Source: Aquibacillus albus
GTDB lineage: Bacteria; Bacillota; Bacilli; Bacillales; Amphibacillaceae
DNA: 64,000 nucleotides
Direction: 5' to 3'
NCBI RefSeq assembly: GCF_016908325.1
Contig: NZ_JAFBDR010000016.1
Coordinates: 1-64,000 of the forward strand
Positions within the stretch are counted from its first letter, which is position 1; the number at the start of each line of letters is the position of its first letter. The notes below the pieces were generated by a model. The model had not been told where the DNA came from, ran no database searches, and was given only the letters and a program-made list of their open reading frames with translations. The position numbers and the translations under genes were made by a program. Positions 1 to 9,895 of this stretch are shown piece after piece.

Positions 1-3
1 AAC

Positions 4-84
4 AAAAAAAAGACCCTGCAAAACAGAGTCAGTAAAAAGTTCAAGGACAAGCCTCTTTTTTTAAACTGTCTATTCTACAGGGTC
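4..84 (-). terminator. Possible terminator after hisJ
   Basis: Read on the minus strand, GACCCTG (78-84) pairs with CAGGGTC (12-18), helped by CTGT/ACAG inside, and is followed by an eight-T run (complement of 4-11). The loop is long (about 60 nt), so this is a weaker terminator model than the others in the window. A second short A/T-flanked hairpin lies at about 91-112, immediately after the hisJ stop. Confidence 0.4.
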
Positions 85-110
85 CATTTTAAAAAAGGAT
101 AGCCTCTTTT

Positions 111-944
111 TTAATTTCGTTTGGCAGGTGCTGTAAAGAAAATACCATCTGGCAGTAAGTCAAATCCTCTTGCAATATCATTACTAGCGTGGCTATCTGA
201 CCCAGTGATTAATGGGATATTCAGGTCGCTTGCTAGTTTAATAATTTCAGGATCAGGATAGATTTTTCCGTTATAGGCTTTGAAATAACCTGATGTATTA
301 ACATCTAGTTCCAAGTTATTCTGTTTCATTAATTGAAGAATGTCTTCGATATCACCTTTAAAATTAGTAGACGCTGGAAATAATTTTGAAAATTTTTCGA
401 CTAAAGTAATATGACCAACACGTATTGGTTTAAAGCTTCCTAATTGGGCATGAATTGATTTTTTAATCGTACGATAATACCATGCGTAAACTTTATCAAC
501 AGAACCAAATAGCTGGATAATGCGTTCAAATTCAGTTTCACTAAAATCTAAACAAACATATTCACCATTTGGTGCTTTGAGCATGTGTACAGACAAAATG
601 CTATCATCCATGAATTTCCCGTATTGATCTAAGAAGCTGGTTATTTCTTCTTCGTATCCTTCAATGTAGTCAACTTCAAGGCCGATATAAATCGTTATTT
701 TTTCCTTGTATTGATTCTTTAATCGATTGGCTTCATTAAAATAATCCTCAATATCCTCCCATTTCATTGCACTGTCCTGATCAGGTGTAGGGTCGTTAAA
801 GTTTTTGGGAAGAGGAGCATGCTCAGTAAACGTGATATATTGTAAACCTTTTTCGATGGCTTCTAAAACATAGGATTCCATTAAATCATTGGAACCGTGA
901 GGACAATACGGGCTATGTATATGAAAATCTCCTTGTGTGATCAT
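111..944 (-). CDS. hisJ: Histidinol-phosphatase, PHP family (HisJ)
   Basis: A 277-residue PHP-superfamily phosphatase that removes phosphate from L-histidinol phosphate in histidine synthesis. Metal-binding motifs are visible: H-I-H at residues 8-10, a TEHAP segment near 41, GLEVDY near 88, and GSDSH near 250. Length fits the HisJ family. The ATG at 944 follows an AAAGGAA site. It is transcribed away from hisZ across a 185-bp gap, so it supplies the phosphatase step that the main operon lacks. The frame runs cleanly to a stop followed by possible terminator hairpins. Confidence 0.93.
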   Translation of the reverse strand: MITQGDFHIHSPYCPHGSNDLMESYVLEAIEKGLQYITFTEHAPLPKNFNDPTPDQDSAMKWEDIEDYFNEANRLKNQYKEKITIYIGLEVDYIEGYEEEITSFLDQYGKFMDDSILSVHMLKAPNGEYVCLDFSETEFERIIQLFGSVDKVYAWYYRTIKKSIHAQLGSFKPIRVGHITLVEKFSKLFPASTNFKGDIEDILQLMKQNNLELDVNTSGYFKAYNGKIYPDPEIIKLASDLNIPLITGSDSHASNDIARGFDLLPDGIFFTAPAKRN

Positions 945-1020
945 TCGATTAATTCCTTTCTATTGGCTATAATGAGATGTAACTAGCTATCAACATTTCT
1001 TGTTATTTTACAGTAGACGG

Positions 1021-1089
1021 TTGACTTGAACAAGTAAATTATGATAACTTCTAGGTACCAAAAACACTTTACCGTAGTAGAGTGGTAAA
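1021..1089 (+). promoter_or_regulatory. Candidate his promoter and operator-like dyad
   Basis: In the hisJ-hisZ divergent gap, TTGACT (1021-1026) is followed 16 nt later by GATAAC (1043-1048), a moderate sigma-A-type match. Downstream, TTTACC (1068-1073) and GGTAAA (1084-1089) form a perfect 6-bp inverted repeat with a 10-bp spacer, placed where a repressor would block transcription. No T-box signature is present in this leader. Which protein binds is unknown; a HisR/YerC-type repressor is only a guess. Confidence 0.4.
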
Positions 1090-1129
1090 TAACTAAAGAA
1101 TGAAATTGACTTTTAGGAAGTGATTAAAA

Positions 1130-2254
1130 TTGTTTTTACCAGCAGGTAGTATAGATGAAACAGGACAAACAGTTGATGCACGTTCACAAGCATATGAAGT
1201 ATTTCGAAATGTTACGACTCAAAGAAATTATAAACAAATCTCCACACCAGTTGTGGAATATGCCAACACATTTACCAATGAAATAGCTGGAATGAAATTA
1301 CAAAATATGCTCAAATGGTTTAATCGTGAGGGAGAAATCGAGGTATTGCGTCCTGATTGGACTACTGCCATTGCAAGAGCATTAGTCAATCAACACCCTT
1401 CTCAATTAAAATGGTCCTATCAAGGTTCTGTTTTTCGCAGTGATAAAGATGGTATAGAAAGTAGACAAGCTGGGATTGAAATCGTTCATACTCCAGTGTT
1501 TTTAGGTGAAGGTGAATGTTTATTAACTGCTATTCATTATCTAAAAGAATTAAATATTTCCAGTTACCTCATAGAACTCGGACATACTGCAATTTTTGAT
1601 GAGCTCACTTTTCCACTTCAGTTAACTTCTGAAGAGGTTGATCAGCTTAGAGAAGCAATGCATGATAAGCGGCGCGATGTCGTCTATAGTATTGTGATAA
1701 ATAAGGGGTCAAAACAAATTGCAGATGAGTTAACTTCATTAGTTGACGCGTTTGGATCGTTCGATATTATTGAAAAATATGAAGATAAATGGAAAAACAA
1801 TCGCAAGCTTTTGGAAATTATTCAACATATAAAGCAGCTAGCATTATTGTTAAAAGATAGTGGTGTCGATGAAGTCTCAGTCGACCTTGGCAGAGTGAAA
1901 AACTTACCATATTATTGCGGGACGATGTTTAGAGGATATATAAAAGGAAATGGTGCTACCTGTTTCTCAGGTGGACGATATGACAAACTGTATGAACAGT
2001 TCGATGAGAGTATTTCTGCAGTAGGATTAGCTTTTGATGTAGATGTATTAGCAGAAAATATTGATATGAATGAAACGAACCAAAAAATATGTATAGTTGC
2101 ATCAGAAGAAACGCATGCCTATGCAGAGTCCATGCGACAATCGTATCCAAATGTAATTGTTGATATTCGATATAACTTACCGGAAGTTCACCAATTTGAT
2201 AAAGTGTTAGAAATAAAGAAAGAAAATAATGATTACAAGGTGGTTGAAAAATGA
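1130..2254 (+). CDS. hisZ: ATP phosphoribosyltransferase regulatory subunit HisZ
   Basis: A 374-residue histidyl-tRNA-synthetase-like protein without tRNA ligase activity. It partners the short HisG to form the active first enzyme of histidine synthesis. The class II core is seen as LRPDWTTAIARA near residue 84, YQGSVFRSDKDGIESRQAG near 106 and CFSGGRYDKL near 280. The start is TTG at 1130, supported by AGGAAG at 1115-1120; no in-frame ATG fits better. It is the first gene of the operon and its stop overlaps the hisG start by 4 bp. Confidence 0.92.
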   Translation: MFLPAGSIDETGQTVDARSQAYEVFRNVTTQRNYKQISTPVVEYANTFTNEIAGMKLQNMLKWFNREGEIEVLRPDWTTAIARALVNQHPSQLKWSYQGSVFRSDKDGIESRQAGIEIVHTPVFLGEGECLLTAIHYLKELNISSYLIELGHTAIFDELTFPLQLTSEEVDQLREAMHDKRRDVVYSIVINKGSKQIADELTSLVDAFGSFDIIEKYEDKWKNNRKLLEIIQHIKQLALLLKDSGVDEVSVDLGRVKNLPYYCGTMFRGYIKGNGATCFSGGRYDKLYEQFDESISAVGLAFDVDVLAENIDMNETNQKICIVASEETHAYAESMRQSYPNVIVDIRYNLPEVHQFDKVLEIKKENNDYKVVEK

Positions 2255-2871
2255 AACCATGTATCGCATTAACAAAAGGTAGGATTGAAAAGCAGTTTTT
2301 AGAGTTTTTTCAGTCTCTTTCCTATGATGTTGAACCATTAATCAATAAAGGTAGAAAGCTTCGAGTTGAAACTGATCAATTCTCTTTTGTATTTGCAAAA
2401 GGGGTAGATGTTACGACATATGTCGAGTATGGTATTGCTGACTTAGGTATTGTCGGAGAAGATATTTTAATAGAGCATCAACCGGATGTTTTTAACTTAT
2501 TTCCTTTACCATTTGGACACTGTCGAATGGCACTTGCAACAGAAGTAGGAAAAGAGTGGCCAGAAAGAAAAAGGCGAATTGCCAGTACGTTTACCAATAT
2601 CACGAAAGAGTATTTTCGACAAAAGGGTGAATCGGTAGATATTGTGAAGCTAGAGGGATCAGTGGAGTTAGCTCCAATTTTAGGGTTGGCTGACGGAATT
2701 GTGGATATTGTCGAAACTGGAACTACACTAAAAGAGAACGGTCTTGTTATAAAAGATGAATTTTTAGAGTTTAGTGCACGCTGTATCGCTAATCGTTCCT
2801 CATTAAAAATAAAGCGTGATGTATTGACACCTGTTATTGAGTCCTTCCAGAAGGGGGTAGCAGTTAAATGA
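2251..2871 (+). CDS. hisG: ATP phosphoribosyltransferase catalytic subunit, short form
   Basis: A 206-residue HisG of the short class, which lacks the C-terminal regulatory domain and needs HisZ for activity. It joins ATP and PRPP to give phosphoribosyl-ATP. Visible features are the N-terminal ALTKGRIE segment, DLGIVGEDIL near 66, and the PRPP-type loop IVDIVETGTTLKENGL near 150. It overlaps hisZ (ATGA junction at 2251) and hisD (2868), so translation of the three genes is probably coupled. Confidence 0.95.
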   Translation: MKPCIALTKGRIEKQFLEFFQSLSYDVEPLINKGRKLRVETDQFSFVFAKGVDVTTYVEYGIADLGIVGEDILIEHQPDVFNLFPLPFGHCRMALATEVGKEWPERKRRIASTFTNITKEYFRQKGESVDIVKLEGSVELAPILGLADGIVDIVETGTTLKENGLVIKDEFLEFSARCIANRSSLKIKRDVLTPVIESFQKGVAVK

Positions 2872-4151
2872 TACCAAACTACGATACGAACACATTCTCA
2901 GATTTGTTTTTGAAGAAGAATAGTAAAAATCAACCAGATAATGAAATTTTACGAACGGCAAAAGAAGTAATTGATGACATTCGCATAAATGGAGATATCG
3001 CACTCAAAAAATATGTCGAGAAGTTTGATCGAACAATACCTTCTAATTGGGAGGTAACAGAAGATGAACGCGAACAAGCTTGGCAACTAATCGATGAATC
3101 TACCATTGATTCCTTAAAGAAAGCTGCACAAAACATAAAAAAATTTCACGAAAAGCAATTGCAATCATCAAGATTCATGGATGTGGAAGATGAAATCATT
3201 GCTGGTCAGTTGTATCGCCCGATTGAACGGGTCGGAATTTATGTCCCTGGTGGAACAGCATGCTATCCTTCTTCTGTATTAATGAATGCAATACCAGCAG
3301 TTCTTGCAGGTGTCACAGAAGTTATTATGGTCACACCTGCACGTAATGGCGAAAACATAGCACCGATTTTATCGGTAGCCGCTGATATTGCTGGTGTTTC
3401 AAAAATATATAAAATTGGTGGAATCCAAGCAATTGCGAGCTTAGCGTACGGAACAGAATCTATCCTATCTGTCGATAAAATTGTAGGACCAGGAAATGCA
3501 TACGTAGCCGCTGCTAAATCATTGGTTTTTGGAGATGTAGGAATTGACATGATTGCGGGACCTTCAGAGGTAGCAGTTGTTGCTGATGATTCTGCTGATG
3601 CTTCTTTTGTAGCTTCGGATTTAATTGCACAAGCAGAACATGATACCAATGCTCGAGCGTTTTTGCTCACAACGTCCAACACACTTATTGAACAAGTGAA
3701 TGAAGAAGTGGTCAGCCAATGTGCAACGTTACCTAGAAGGGATATAGCAGAAGAAGCATTAAAAACAAAAGGAGCTAGCATTCTTGTCAAAGATATTGAT
3801 CAAGCGTTTGAATTAGTTAATCAACTAGCACCCGAGCACTTAGAAATTCAGTTGAATGATCCAATGATTTATTTAGGAAAGATTAAAAATGCCGGATCAG
3901 TCTTTTTAGGAAATTATACACCAGAAGCATTAGGTGATTATTTTGCAGGTCCTAACCACGTATTGCCTACCTCTGGAACTGCTCGTTTTTCATCAGGACT
4001 TTCTGTTGATGACTTTTTGAAGAAAACGACCTTTCTGTACTATTCGGAAAAAGCTTTACAAGATGCTTCACAGCACGTAATCAATATTGCTACAGAAGAA
4101 CAATTAGACGGACATGCTCGAGCAGTCCAAAAAAGAATCAATAAGCAATAA
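2868..4151 (+). CDS. hisD: Histidinol dehydrogenase
   Basis: A 427-residue NAD-dependent zinc enzyme that oxidises L-histidinol to L-histidine in two steps. Diagnostic blocks are [17 protein letters not shown] near 107, [12 protein letters not shown] near 203, [10 protein letters not shown] near 225 and the catalytic [10 protein letters not shown] near 320. Length is typical. The 4-bp overlap with hisG and the 29-bp gap to hisB place it inside the operon. The long opposite-strand open frame under it (3263-3790) is a codon shadow. Confidence 0.97.
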   Translation: MIPNYDTNTFSDLFLKKNSKNQPDNEILRTAKEVIDDIRINGDIALKKYVEKFDRTIPSNWEVTEDEREQAWQLIDESTIDSLKKAAQNIKKFHEKQLQSSRFMDVEDEIIAGQLYRPIERVGIYVPGGTACYPSSVLMNAIPAVLAGVTEVIMVTPARNGENIAPILSVAADIAGVSKIYKIGGIQAIASLAYGTESILSVDKIVGPGNAYVAAAKSLVFGDVGIDMIAGPSEVAVVADDSADASFVASDLIAQAEHDTNARAFLLTTSNTLIEQVNEEVVSQCATLPRRDIAEEALKTKGASILVKDIDQAFELVNQLAPEHLEIQLNDPMIYLGKIKNAGSVFLGNYTPEALGDYFAGPNHVLPTSGTARFSSGLSVDDFLKKTTFLYYSEKALQDASQHVINIATEEQLDGHARAVQKRINKQ

Positions 4152-4180
4152 TAATAGAAGTTGATAAATGGAGTGATTGG

Positions 4181-4768
4181 ATGCGAACTGCTAGTAAAAC
4201 AAGAAAAACAAATGAAACATTTATTGAGGTAGCTTGTAACTTAGATGATAATAAAAATGTGGCCATCGAAACTGGTGTAGGTTTTTTTGATCATATGCTC
4301 GAGTTACTCGCTCGACATGGTCGGTTTGGGTTAACCGTTAAAGCAGATGGTGACTTACATATTGATAGTCACCATACCGTGGAAGACGTTGGAATAGTCC
4401 TAGGCCAAGTACTGAAAGAAGCCTTAGGTGACAAAAAGCAAATAAATCGGTATGGACATGCCTATGTACCAATGGATGAAACGTTAGGCTTTGTTTCATT
4501 AGATATAAGCGGTCGTCCTTTTTTAGCTTTTGATGCAACTTTTGATAATCAGAAACTAGGAAGCTTTGATACAGAGCTTGTTCGTGAATTCTTTCAGGCG
4601 TTTGCCTTTCAATCAGGAATTACATTGCATGCGAGAGTATTATATGGTATAAACACGCATCATAAAATCGAAGCTTTATTTAAAGCAACCGGGAGAGCTC
4701 TATCTGAAGCAATTCGTGTTAATCCAGATATAGAAGGAGTAAATTCAACAAAGGGGTTAATTGAATGA
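4181..4768 (+). CDS. hisB: Imidazoleglycerol-phosphate dehydratase
   Basis: A 195-residue monofunctional HisB. It dehydrates imidazole glycerol phosphate to imidazole acetol phosphate. The metal-binding His/Glu motifs are intact: [13 protein letters not shown] near 31, [14 protein letters not shown] near 62 and [17 protein letters not shown] near 160. No phosphatase domain is fused, consistent with a separate HisJ. It overlaps hisH by 4 bp (4765-4768). Confidence 0.97.
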   Translation: MRTASKTRKTNETFIEVACNLDDNKNVAIETGVGFFDHMLELLARHGRFGLTVKADGDLHIDSHHTVEDVGIVLGQVLKEALGDKKQINRYGHAYVPMDETLGFVSLDISGRPFLAFDATFDNQKLGSFDTELVREFFQAFAFQSGITLHARVLYGINTHHKIEALFKATGRALSEAIRVNPDIEGVNSTKGLIE

Positions 4769-5364
4769 TAGCAATTGTAGATTATGGAATGGGGAATGTC
4801 GCTAGTGTATCTACTGCATTTAGACGACTTGGATATGAAGTAATACTGACGGATAAAGAAGCTGAATTAGCAAAGGCTTCCCATATCATTTTACCAGGGG
4901 TTGGTTCTTTCCAAGCAGCTGTTCAAGAGATTGAGGAGCGAGGCTTAAAAGAACCGTTACAAAGGCTAGCAAAGGAAAAACCTTTTTTAGGCATATGTTT
5001 GGGAATGCAATTATTATTTTCGGAAGGATATGAGGGTGGTACATCAGCAGGATTAAACCTTATTCCCGGAACAATTGAAAAAATAGAAACAGACTATATT
5101 TTGCCGCATATTGGTTGGAATGCGCTGGATATAAAAGAAGGACATGAACCATTTGAAGCCTTTCAAAATAAACATGTATACTTTGTTCATTCTTTTGAAG
5201 CAAGAGTAGATCGTAAATACTTAGTGGCTAGTACGGAATATGGGACTGAAGTTCCAGCAATTGTAAAAAACGAAAACGTATATGGTATTCAATTTCACCC
5301 AGAAAAAAGCGGGGAAGTTGGAGTGGAAATTTTAAAGACATTTCTTCAGGGGGAAGCGAAATGA
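4765..5364 (+). CDS. hisH: Imidazole glycerol phosphate synthase, glutaminase subunit
   Basis: A 199-residue class I glutamine amidotransferase that passes ammonia to HisF. The catalytic triad is visible: Cys78 in [10 protein letters not shown], and His178 and Glu180 in QFHPEKSG. It lies between hisB and hisA with 4-bp overlaps at both ends, the usual arrangement for coupled translation of the HisHF complex members. Confidence 0.97.
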   Translation: MIAIVDYGMGNVASVSTAFRRLGYEVILTDKEAELAKASHIILPGVGSFQAAVQEIEERGLKEPLQRLAKEKPFLGICLGMQLLFSEGYEGGTSAGLNLIPGTIEKIETDYILPHIGWNALDIKEGHEPFEAFQNKHVYFVHSFEARVDRKYLVASTEYGTEVPAIVKNENVYGIQFHPEKSGEVGVEILKTFLQGEAK

Positions 5365-6065
5365 AAATTCTACCAGCAATTGACTTGATAGATGGGAAAT
5401 GCGTTCGACTATATCAAGGCGATTTTGATAAAACGACACAAGTAGGAAGTGACCCTGAGTCACAGCTTCAGACTTTTATCGAAGATGGAGCGGAAATCGT
5501 TCATATTGTAGATTTAGATGGGGCGCGTAATGGGGAAGCCCGACAATATGATTTAATAAAAAAATTATGTGCACAATCAACGGTACCGATTCAAGTCGGT
5601 GGAGGAATTCGTACTTTAGAGACGATAAAAAACTTAGTCGATATTGGAGCAAGTCGACTCGTTCTAGGAACTGCTGCATTAGAAGATGAAAAATTTTTAC
5701 GTGAGGCTTTAAACCAGTACGCTGATCACATCGTTGTGGGGATTGACGCAAAGGATGGAAAAGTTGCTACACGAGGATGGGAGACCGTATCCGAAATAAA
5801 CTATATTGATTTTGCAAAACAAATGGAAGCTCTAGGTGTAAAAACGATTGTTTTCACAGATATATCACGCGATGGCACAATGACTGGTCCGAATCTTGAT
5901 GCACTACAAGATTTGTTAAAGGCTGTAGACTGTAAAATCGTTGCTTCTGGAGGAATTAAAGACAATGCAGATTTAAAAGCGCTTGAGGAAATTGGAATAG
6001 AAGAAGCAATTGTAGGTAAAGCAATTTACGAAGGTAAGGTAACATTAAAGGGGGCAAAATCGTGA
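5361..6065 (+). CDS. hisA: ProFAR isomerase HisA
   Basis: A 234-residue (beta/alpha)8 barrel that isomerises ProFAR to PRFAR. The two catalytic aspartates are recognisable, Asp8 in LPAID and the one in FTDISRDGT near 170. Phosphate-binding glycine motifs VGGGIRT and ASGGI mark the two half-barrels. It overlaps hisH and hisF by 4 bp each. The opposite-strand frame at 5476-5751 is a shadow. Confidence 0.96.
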   Translation: MKILPAIDLIDGKCVRLYQGDFDKTTQVGSDPESQLQTFIEDGAEIVHIVDLDGARNGEARQYDLIKKLCAQSTVPIQVGGGIRTLETIKNLVDIGASRLVLGTAALEDEKFLREALNQYADHIVVGIDAKDGKVATRGWETVSEINYIDFAKQMEALGVKTIVFTDISRDGTMTGPNLDALQDLLKAVDCKIVASGGIKDNADLKALEEIGIEEAIVGKAIYEGKVTLKGAKS

Positions 6066-6820
6066 TTGTTAAACGAATTATCCCCTGTTTAGATGTAAAA
6101 GAAGGCAAAGTTGTAAAAGGAACTAACTTTGTTTCATTACGCGAGTTAGGGGAACCAGTAGAAATGGCTTCTGCATACTCAAAAACAGGAGCAGATGAAA
6201 TCATTTTTCTAGATATATCTGCCACGAATGAAGGTAGACAAACAATGGTTGATATTGTTAGGGAGACAGCTGAAAATGTGTTTGTTCCGTTTACTGTTGG
6301 TGGTGGCGTAAGAACAATTGATGACGTCACAAGATTGCTGCGTGCAGGAGCAGACAAAGTTGGTATGAATTCTGCCGCTGTAGCTGACCCGGAGCTAATC
6401 TCTGAATCTTCTGCACGATTTGGTGCGCAATGTATCGTTGTAGCGATTGATGCAAAGAAATATGAGGATGGATGGCATGTCATGACTCATGGAGGCAGTA
6501 AGGATACAGGTATTGATGCGATTGAATGGGCAAGAACAGCGGAACAAAAAGGAGCGGGAGAAATTTTATTGACTAGTGTTGATACGGATGGCGTTAAGGA
6601 TGGCTTTGATATCGAATTAACGAAAGCTATCGTTGATGCAATTCGTATTCCAGTTATAGCTTCTGGCGGTTGTGGAAATCCTGATCACTTTGCAGAAGTT
6701 TTTGAAAAAACAGATGTCTCTGCTGGGTTGGCTGCCTCCATTTTCCATGAAGATACTTATTCCGTACAAGAAGTAAAAGAGCGTTGTAAACAGCAAGGAG
6801 TGAATATTCGTGAAACCTGA
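6062..6820 (+). CDS. hisF: Imidazole glycerol phosphate synthase, cyclase subunit HisF
   Basis: A 252-residue barrel enzyme, paralogous to HisA, that uses HisH-derived ammonia to make IGP and AICAR. Asp11 in IPCLD and the aspartate in LLTSVDTDG near 178 are the catalytic pair. VGGGVRT and ASGGCG hold the phosphates. The start is GTG at 6062, fixed by the GTGA overlap with the hisA stop. The next gene, hisI, begins 11 bp before this stop. Confidence 0.97.
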   Translation: MIVKRIIPCLDVKEGKVVKGTNFVSLRELGEPVEMASAYSKTGADEIIFLDISATNEGRQTMVDIVRETAENVFVPFTVGGGVRTIDDVTRLLRAGADKVGMNSAAVADPELISESSARFGAQCIVVAIDAKKYEDGWHVMTHGGSKDTGIDAIEWARTAEQKGAGEILLTSVDTDGVKDGFDIELTKAIVDAIRIPVIASGGCGNPDHFAEVFEKTDVSAGLAASIFHEDTYSVQEVKERCKQQGVNIRET

Positions 6821-7460
6821 TTTCTCAAAAGGACTAGTCCCAGCAGTAATCGTAGATAATCATACGGAGCAAGTGTTGATGTTAGCGTATATGAATGAGG
6901 AAGCATATCAAAAAACATTGGAAACGAAGCAAACCTGGTTCTATTCTCGATCACGAAATGAATTATGGAATAAGGGAGCCACCTCAGGGAACTTCCAAAC
7001 CGTGAAATCTATCCAATTGGATTGTGACCAAGATACACTTCTAATTCGAGTTGATCCCAAAGGACCAGCCTGTCACACGGGTGAAACTTCTTGCTTTTTT
7101 GAAACAGTAATGGAAGAAGATGTAACTAGGTATGATCCGAATATTTTCGAAGAAGTAATGGCAGAAATAGAAGATAGATTAAAGGTAAAAGTAGAGGGTT
7201 CTTATACAAACTATTTATTCGAAAAAGGTATCGACAAAATAGGGAAGAAGGTTATTGAAGAAGCCGGTGAGGTAATTATTGCTGCTAAGAATAGAAATAA
7301 AGAAGAGGTAATGAGTGAAGTTAGTGACTTACTTTATCATTGTTTTGTATTAATGGCGGAGCAAAATGTTTCTTTAGAGGATATTAAAGCAAAGCTAACG
7401 AAACGGTTTTCTAAAAAAGGCAATCATAAAGGTGAGCGTCCCGAAATCAAAGAGTGGTGA
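6810..7460 (+). CDS. hisI: Bifunctional phosphoribosyl-AMP cyclohydrolase / phosphoribosyl-ATP pyrophosphatase
   Basis: A 216-residue HisI-HisE fusion catalysing steps 2 and 3 of the pathway. The N-terminal cyclohydrolase (about 1-110) shows the zinc-site region with cysteines in [16 protein letters not shown] and SCFF. The C-terminal pyrophosphohydrolase (about 115-205) shows [15 protein letters not shown] and [11 protein letters not shown]. The start is GTG at 6810, inside hisF, with AAGGAG just upstream. It is the last gene of the operon; its stop codon lies within the terminator hairpin loop. Confidence 0.96.
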   Translation: MKPDFSKGLVPAVIVDNHTEQVLMLAYMNEEAYQKTLETKQTWFYSRSRNELWNKGATSGNFQTVKSIQLDCDQDTLLIRVDPKGPACHTGETSCFFETVMEEDVTRYDPNIFEEVMAEIEDRLKVKVEGSYTNYLFEKGIDKIGKKVIEEAGEVIIAAKNRNKEEVMSEVSDLLYHCFVLMAEQNVSLEDIKAKLTKRFSKKGNHKGERPEIKEW

Positions 7461-7472
7461 CGCTCTTTTTTC
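7434..7472 (+). terminator. Terminator of the his operon
   Basis: GAGCGTC (7434-7440) pairs with GACGCTC (7459-7465), followed by six T residues. The 5' arm lies inside the hisI coding end, so operon end and terminator are merged. Confidence 0.8.
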
Positions 7473-7690
7473 ACGCAGTAAACATATAAAATTTTAAGCC
7501 ACAGGATTACTGTTTTATTTGGAGGCTGCTTTAAAGTTATACATGTAAATAAATACTATCCTTTAACAGAAACGTATTGGAAAAAAGATCCATTATTAGA
7601 GAAGGAATGTTATTGTTGTCAAGTCTAATTTTGTAAAGCAGCTATAATCCGGTTGTTGTCTATAATGATATTATGTAAACTAATAAACGT

Positions 7691-7727
7691 AAAAAGGATG
7701 ACTATAGAGTATATGTAGTCACCCTTT
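7691..7727 (-). terminator. Terminator after msrA
   Basis: TGACTA (7699-7704) and TAGTCA (7716-7721), extended by AAAGG and CCTTT arms, form a hairpin. On the minus strand it is followed by a T run (complement of 7691-7695). It lies just past the msrA stop and could work on both strands. Confidence 0.7.
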
Positions 7728-7732
7728 AATTT

Positions 7733-8272
7733 TCATGTTTGCCAGTATGATTCAATAAACTTATCTCTACCAGACTTTGCTCTATCTTCATCATATTCTT
7801 TTTTATTTTTTTTATAAAATTCTTGATGAAAATCTTCTGCTGGATAGAAAGTAGTAGCAGGTAGAATTTCAGTGACAATTGGTTTTGTAAATCTGCCACT
7901 ATTTTTAATGTTTTCCTTAGACTTTTCAGCTATTACTTTTTGCTTTTCATTATGGTAAAATATAGCAGTTCTATATTGGCTGCCTCGATCGTGAAATTGC
8001 CCATTTGCATCGGTTGGATCAATTTGTTGCCAGTACAAGGATACTATTTTTTCATACGGGATAATTTCAGGGACAAATTCAATTTGTACAGCTTCATAAT
8101 GACCAGTTGTTCCGGTTTTTACCTGCTCATAGCTCGGTTGTTTTGTGGTGCCACCGGTGTAACCTGAGATAACAGTTTCGACACCATCCCATTGATCAAA
8201 TGGCTTAACCATACACCAGAAGCATCCGCCGGCAAATGTAGCTTTTTCAACTTGTTTTTTCATATTACTCAC
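7733..8272 (-). CDS. msrA: Peptide methionine-S-sulfoxide reductase MsrA
   Basis: A 179-residue cytoplasmic repair enzyme that reduces methionine S-sulfoxide in oxidised proteins. The signature GGCFWC places the catalytic Cys at residue 17; [10 protein letters not shown] and [11 protein letters not shown] are further family blocks. There is no fused MsrB domain and no adjacent msrB. The ATG at 8272 has GGAGTGA about 7 nt upstream. It is a single-gene unit flanked by a terminator and divergent from the kinase gene. Confidence 0.96.
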   Translation of the reverse strand: MSNMKKQVEKATFAGGCFWCMVKPFDQWDGVETVISGYTGGTTKQPSYEQVKTGTTGHYEAVQIEFVPEIIPYEKIVSLYWQQIDPTDANGQFHDRGSQYRTAIFYHNEKQKVIAEKSKENIKNSGRFTKPIVTEILPATTFYPAEDFHQEFYKKNKKEYDEDRAKSGRDKFIESYWQT

Positions 8273-8395
8273 TCCAAAATAGGATTAGAATGTTAATATA
8301 GCACCATAAATATAAAAATAGCAACTATTTTTTGTAATAAAAGATTTACAATTACCTGTTAGTCATGTTTAATTTTAAAATAGGGGGGGGATTTT

Positions 8396-9808
8396 TTGAC
8401 AACTAAATCAAGCTCAATTGATTTCTTTGAAATAATAGAGAAATCCCTTATTGGGATCGTAATTTTAAATAAAAATGGAATTGTGTATGCTAATCCATAT
8501 GTGTATCAACTCCTCGGTTATAATATGGATGAACCCCTTCATTGGGAAAAAATTATACACCCTCAGTTCCAAAGTACTTGTAAGGAAAAATTCAGAGCTA
8601 TCCTAGAAGAAAAATTGGTGGTTAAGCCTGAAGAACAAAAGTTCATTCGGAAAGATGGTTCAACCATTTATGTCGAAATTGACGGTTTGCCTTGTGTACA
8701 AGGGGACGAAGTATTAGGACAGATTCATATTCGGGATATTTCAAAAAGAAAAACATATGAAAAAGATTATGTATCAAGGAATGAAGAATATCAGTTGATT
8801 AGTAAACATATAAGCGATATTATCCTCGAAATTACGATACAGGGGGAAATTTGTTATATCTCTCCTTCTGTTGAATCAGTATTAGGATATAAGGTTAATG
8901 AAGTTATTGGGCGAAATACCTATGATTTTCTTCATCCAAGCGACGTACCATCGGTAAAAAAGGCACGTATCCAGTTAATGAAAAATGAACTCCCTATTTC
9001 AATTACATATAGAATTAAAAATAAAGACGGTATATATATTTGGGTGGAATCAAGGAGTCATGTTGTATCTAAACAAAACGAGAAAAGAATTGTTTTAGAT
9101 ATTCGAGATATTTCAGGACAAGTAGAAACTGAGAAACTCCTTAGACAATCGGAAAAGTTAGCTTTAATTGGAGAATTAAGTGCTGGTGTTGTCCACGAGA
9201 TTAAAAACCCTTTAACTTCAATAAAAGGATTTTTACAACTTATGCAAGCGGGGACAATTGAAACAAAGGATTATATTGCGATACTCAACTCAGAAATTGA
9301 TAGAATTGAACAAATTGCAAATGATTTATTAGGTTTTGCCAAACCAAAAGAGGAAATGCATCCATTAGATATTGCAAAAGTTATTGATGAAGTTGTTTTT
9401 TTATTAAATGCCCAAATAAAAAAGAAAGATATAATAATCGATTGGCAACCTCCTATTTCTGATGTTTATGTATTAGGTGATAAATCTCAGTTAAAGCAAG
9501 TAATGATTAACTTAATCAAGAATGGAATAGAAGCTTCTGATAATGCTGATAGGATTGAGGTTTTTCTTCAAACCAATGAAGCTTATGTATTTATTAAAGT
9601 TAAGGATTATGGTTGTGGGATTCCTCAAGAATATTTAAATAAAATCGGTGAGTCTTTTTTTACAACAAAGAAAAAGGGTACTGGATTAGGATTAATGGTC
9701 TCTCATAAAATTATTAATAATCATAAAGGGAAAATTGCAATTGAAAGTGAAGAAAATAAAGGAACAACTTTTACTATACAATTACCAATATATAAACTTG
9801 ATTCGTAA
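8396..9808 (+). CDS. PAS-domain sensor histidine kinase (orphan, sporulation-kinase type)
   Basis: A 470-residue soluble histidine kinase with two PAS sensor domains (about 8-115 and 128-240), a HisKA domain with phospho-acceptor His267 in VVHEIKNPLTS, and an ATPase domain with N-box MINLIKNG (370-377), DYGCGIP (404-410) and GTGLGL (428-433). No transmembrane segment is seen. The start is TTG at 8396 after a G-rich ribosome site. No response regulator is adjacent, the pattern of Bacillus kinases that feed the Spo0F/Spo0A phosphorelay. That role is inferred from architecture; the actual signal and partner are unknown. Confidence 0.88.
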   Translation: MTTKSSSIDFFEIIEKSLIGIVILNKNGIVYANPYVYQLLGYNMDEPLHWEKIIHPQFQSTCKEKFRAILEEKLVVKPEEQKFIRKDGSTIYVEIDGLPCVQGDEVLGQIHIRDISKRKTYEKDYVSRNEEYQLISKHISDIILEITIQGEICYISPSVESVLGYKVNEVIGRNTYDFLHPSDVPSVKKARIQLMKNELPISITYRIKNKDGIYIWVESRSHVVSKQNEKRIVLDIRDISGQVETEKLLRQSEKLALIGELSAGVVHEIKNPLTSIKGFLQLMQAGTIETKDYIAILNSEIDRIEQIANDLLGFAKPKEEMHPLDIAKVIDEVVFLLNAQIKKKDIIIDWQPPISDVYVLGDKSQLKQVMINLIKNGIEASDNADRIEVFLQTNEAYVFIKVKDYGCGIPQEYLNKIGESFFTTKKKGTGLGLMVSHKIINNHKGKIAIESEENKGTTFTIQLPIYKLDS

Positions 9809-9895
9809 TTCGTCTTAATTTAAACTTGGTAAATCTATTTTTCTATGAGAATATATATATGGTTAAAAATAAAAAGGGTAAAGGGTAGGTACTTA

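Noticed and set aside
3263-3790. 175-codon open frame on the minus strand inside hisD
   Set aside because: It is opposite a clearly conserved gene, has no ribosome site, and its Ala/Ser-rich sequence is what the reverse of hisD codons gives.
5956-6483. 175-codon minus-strand frame across hisA/hisF
   Set aside because: It spans two conserved genes in antisense, with no start signal and low-complexity Ser/Thr/Pro content.
9845-9895. Upstream extension of the 5'-3' exonuclease
   Set aside because: The added 17 residues are unlike the family, and the good ribosome site precedes ATG 9896.
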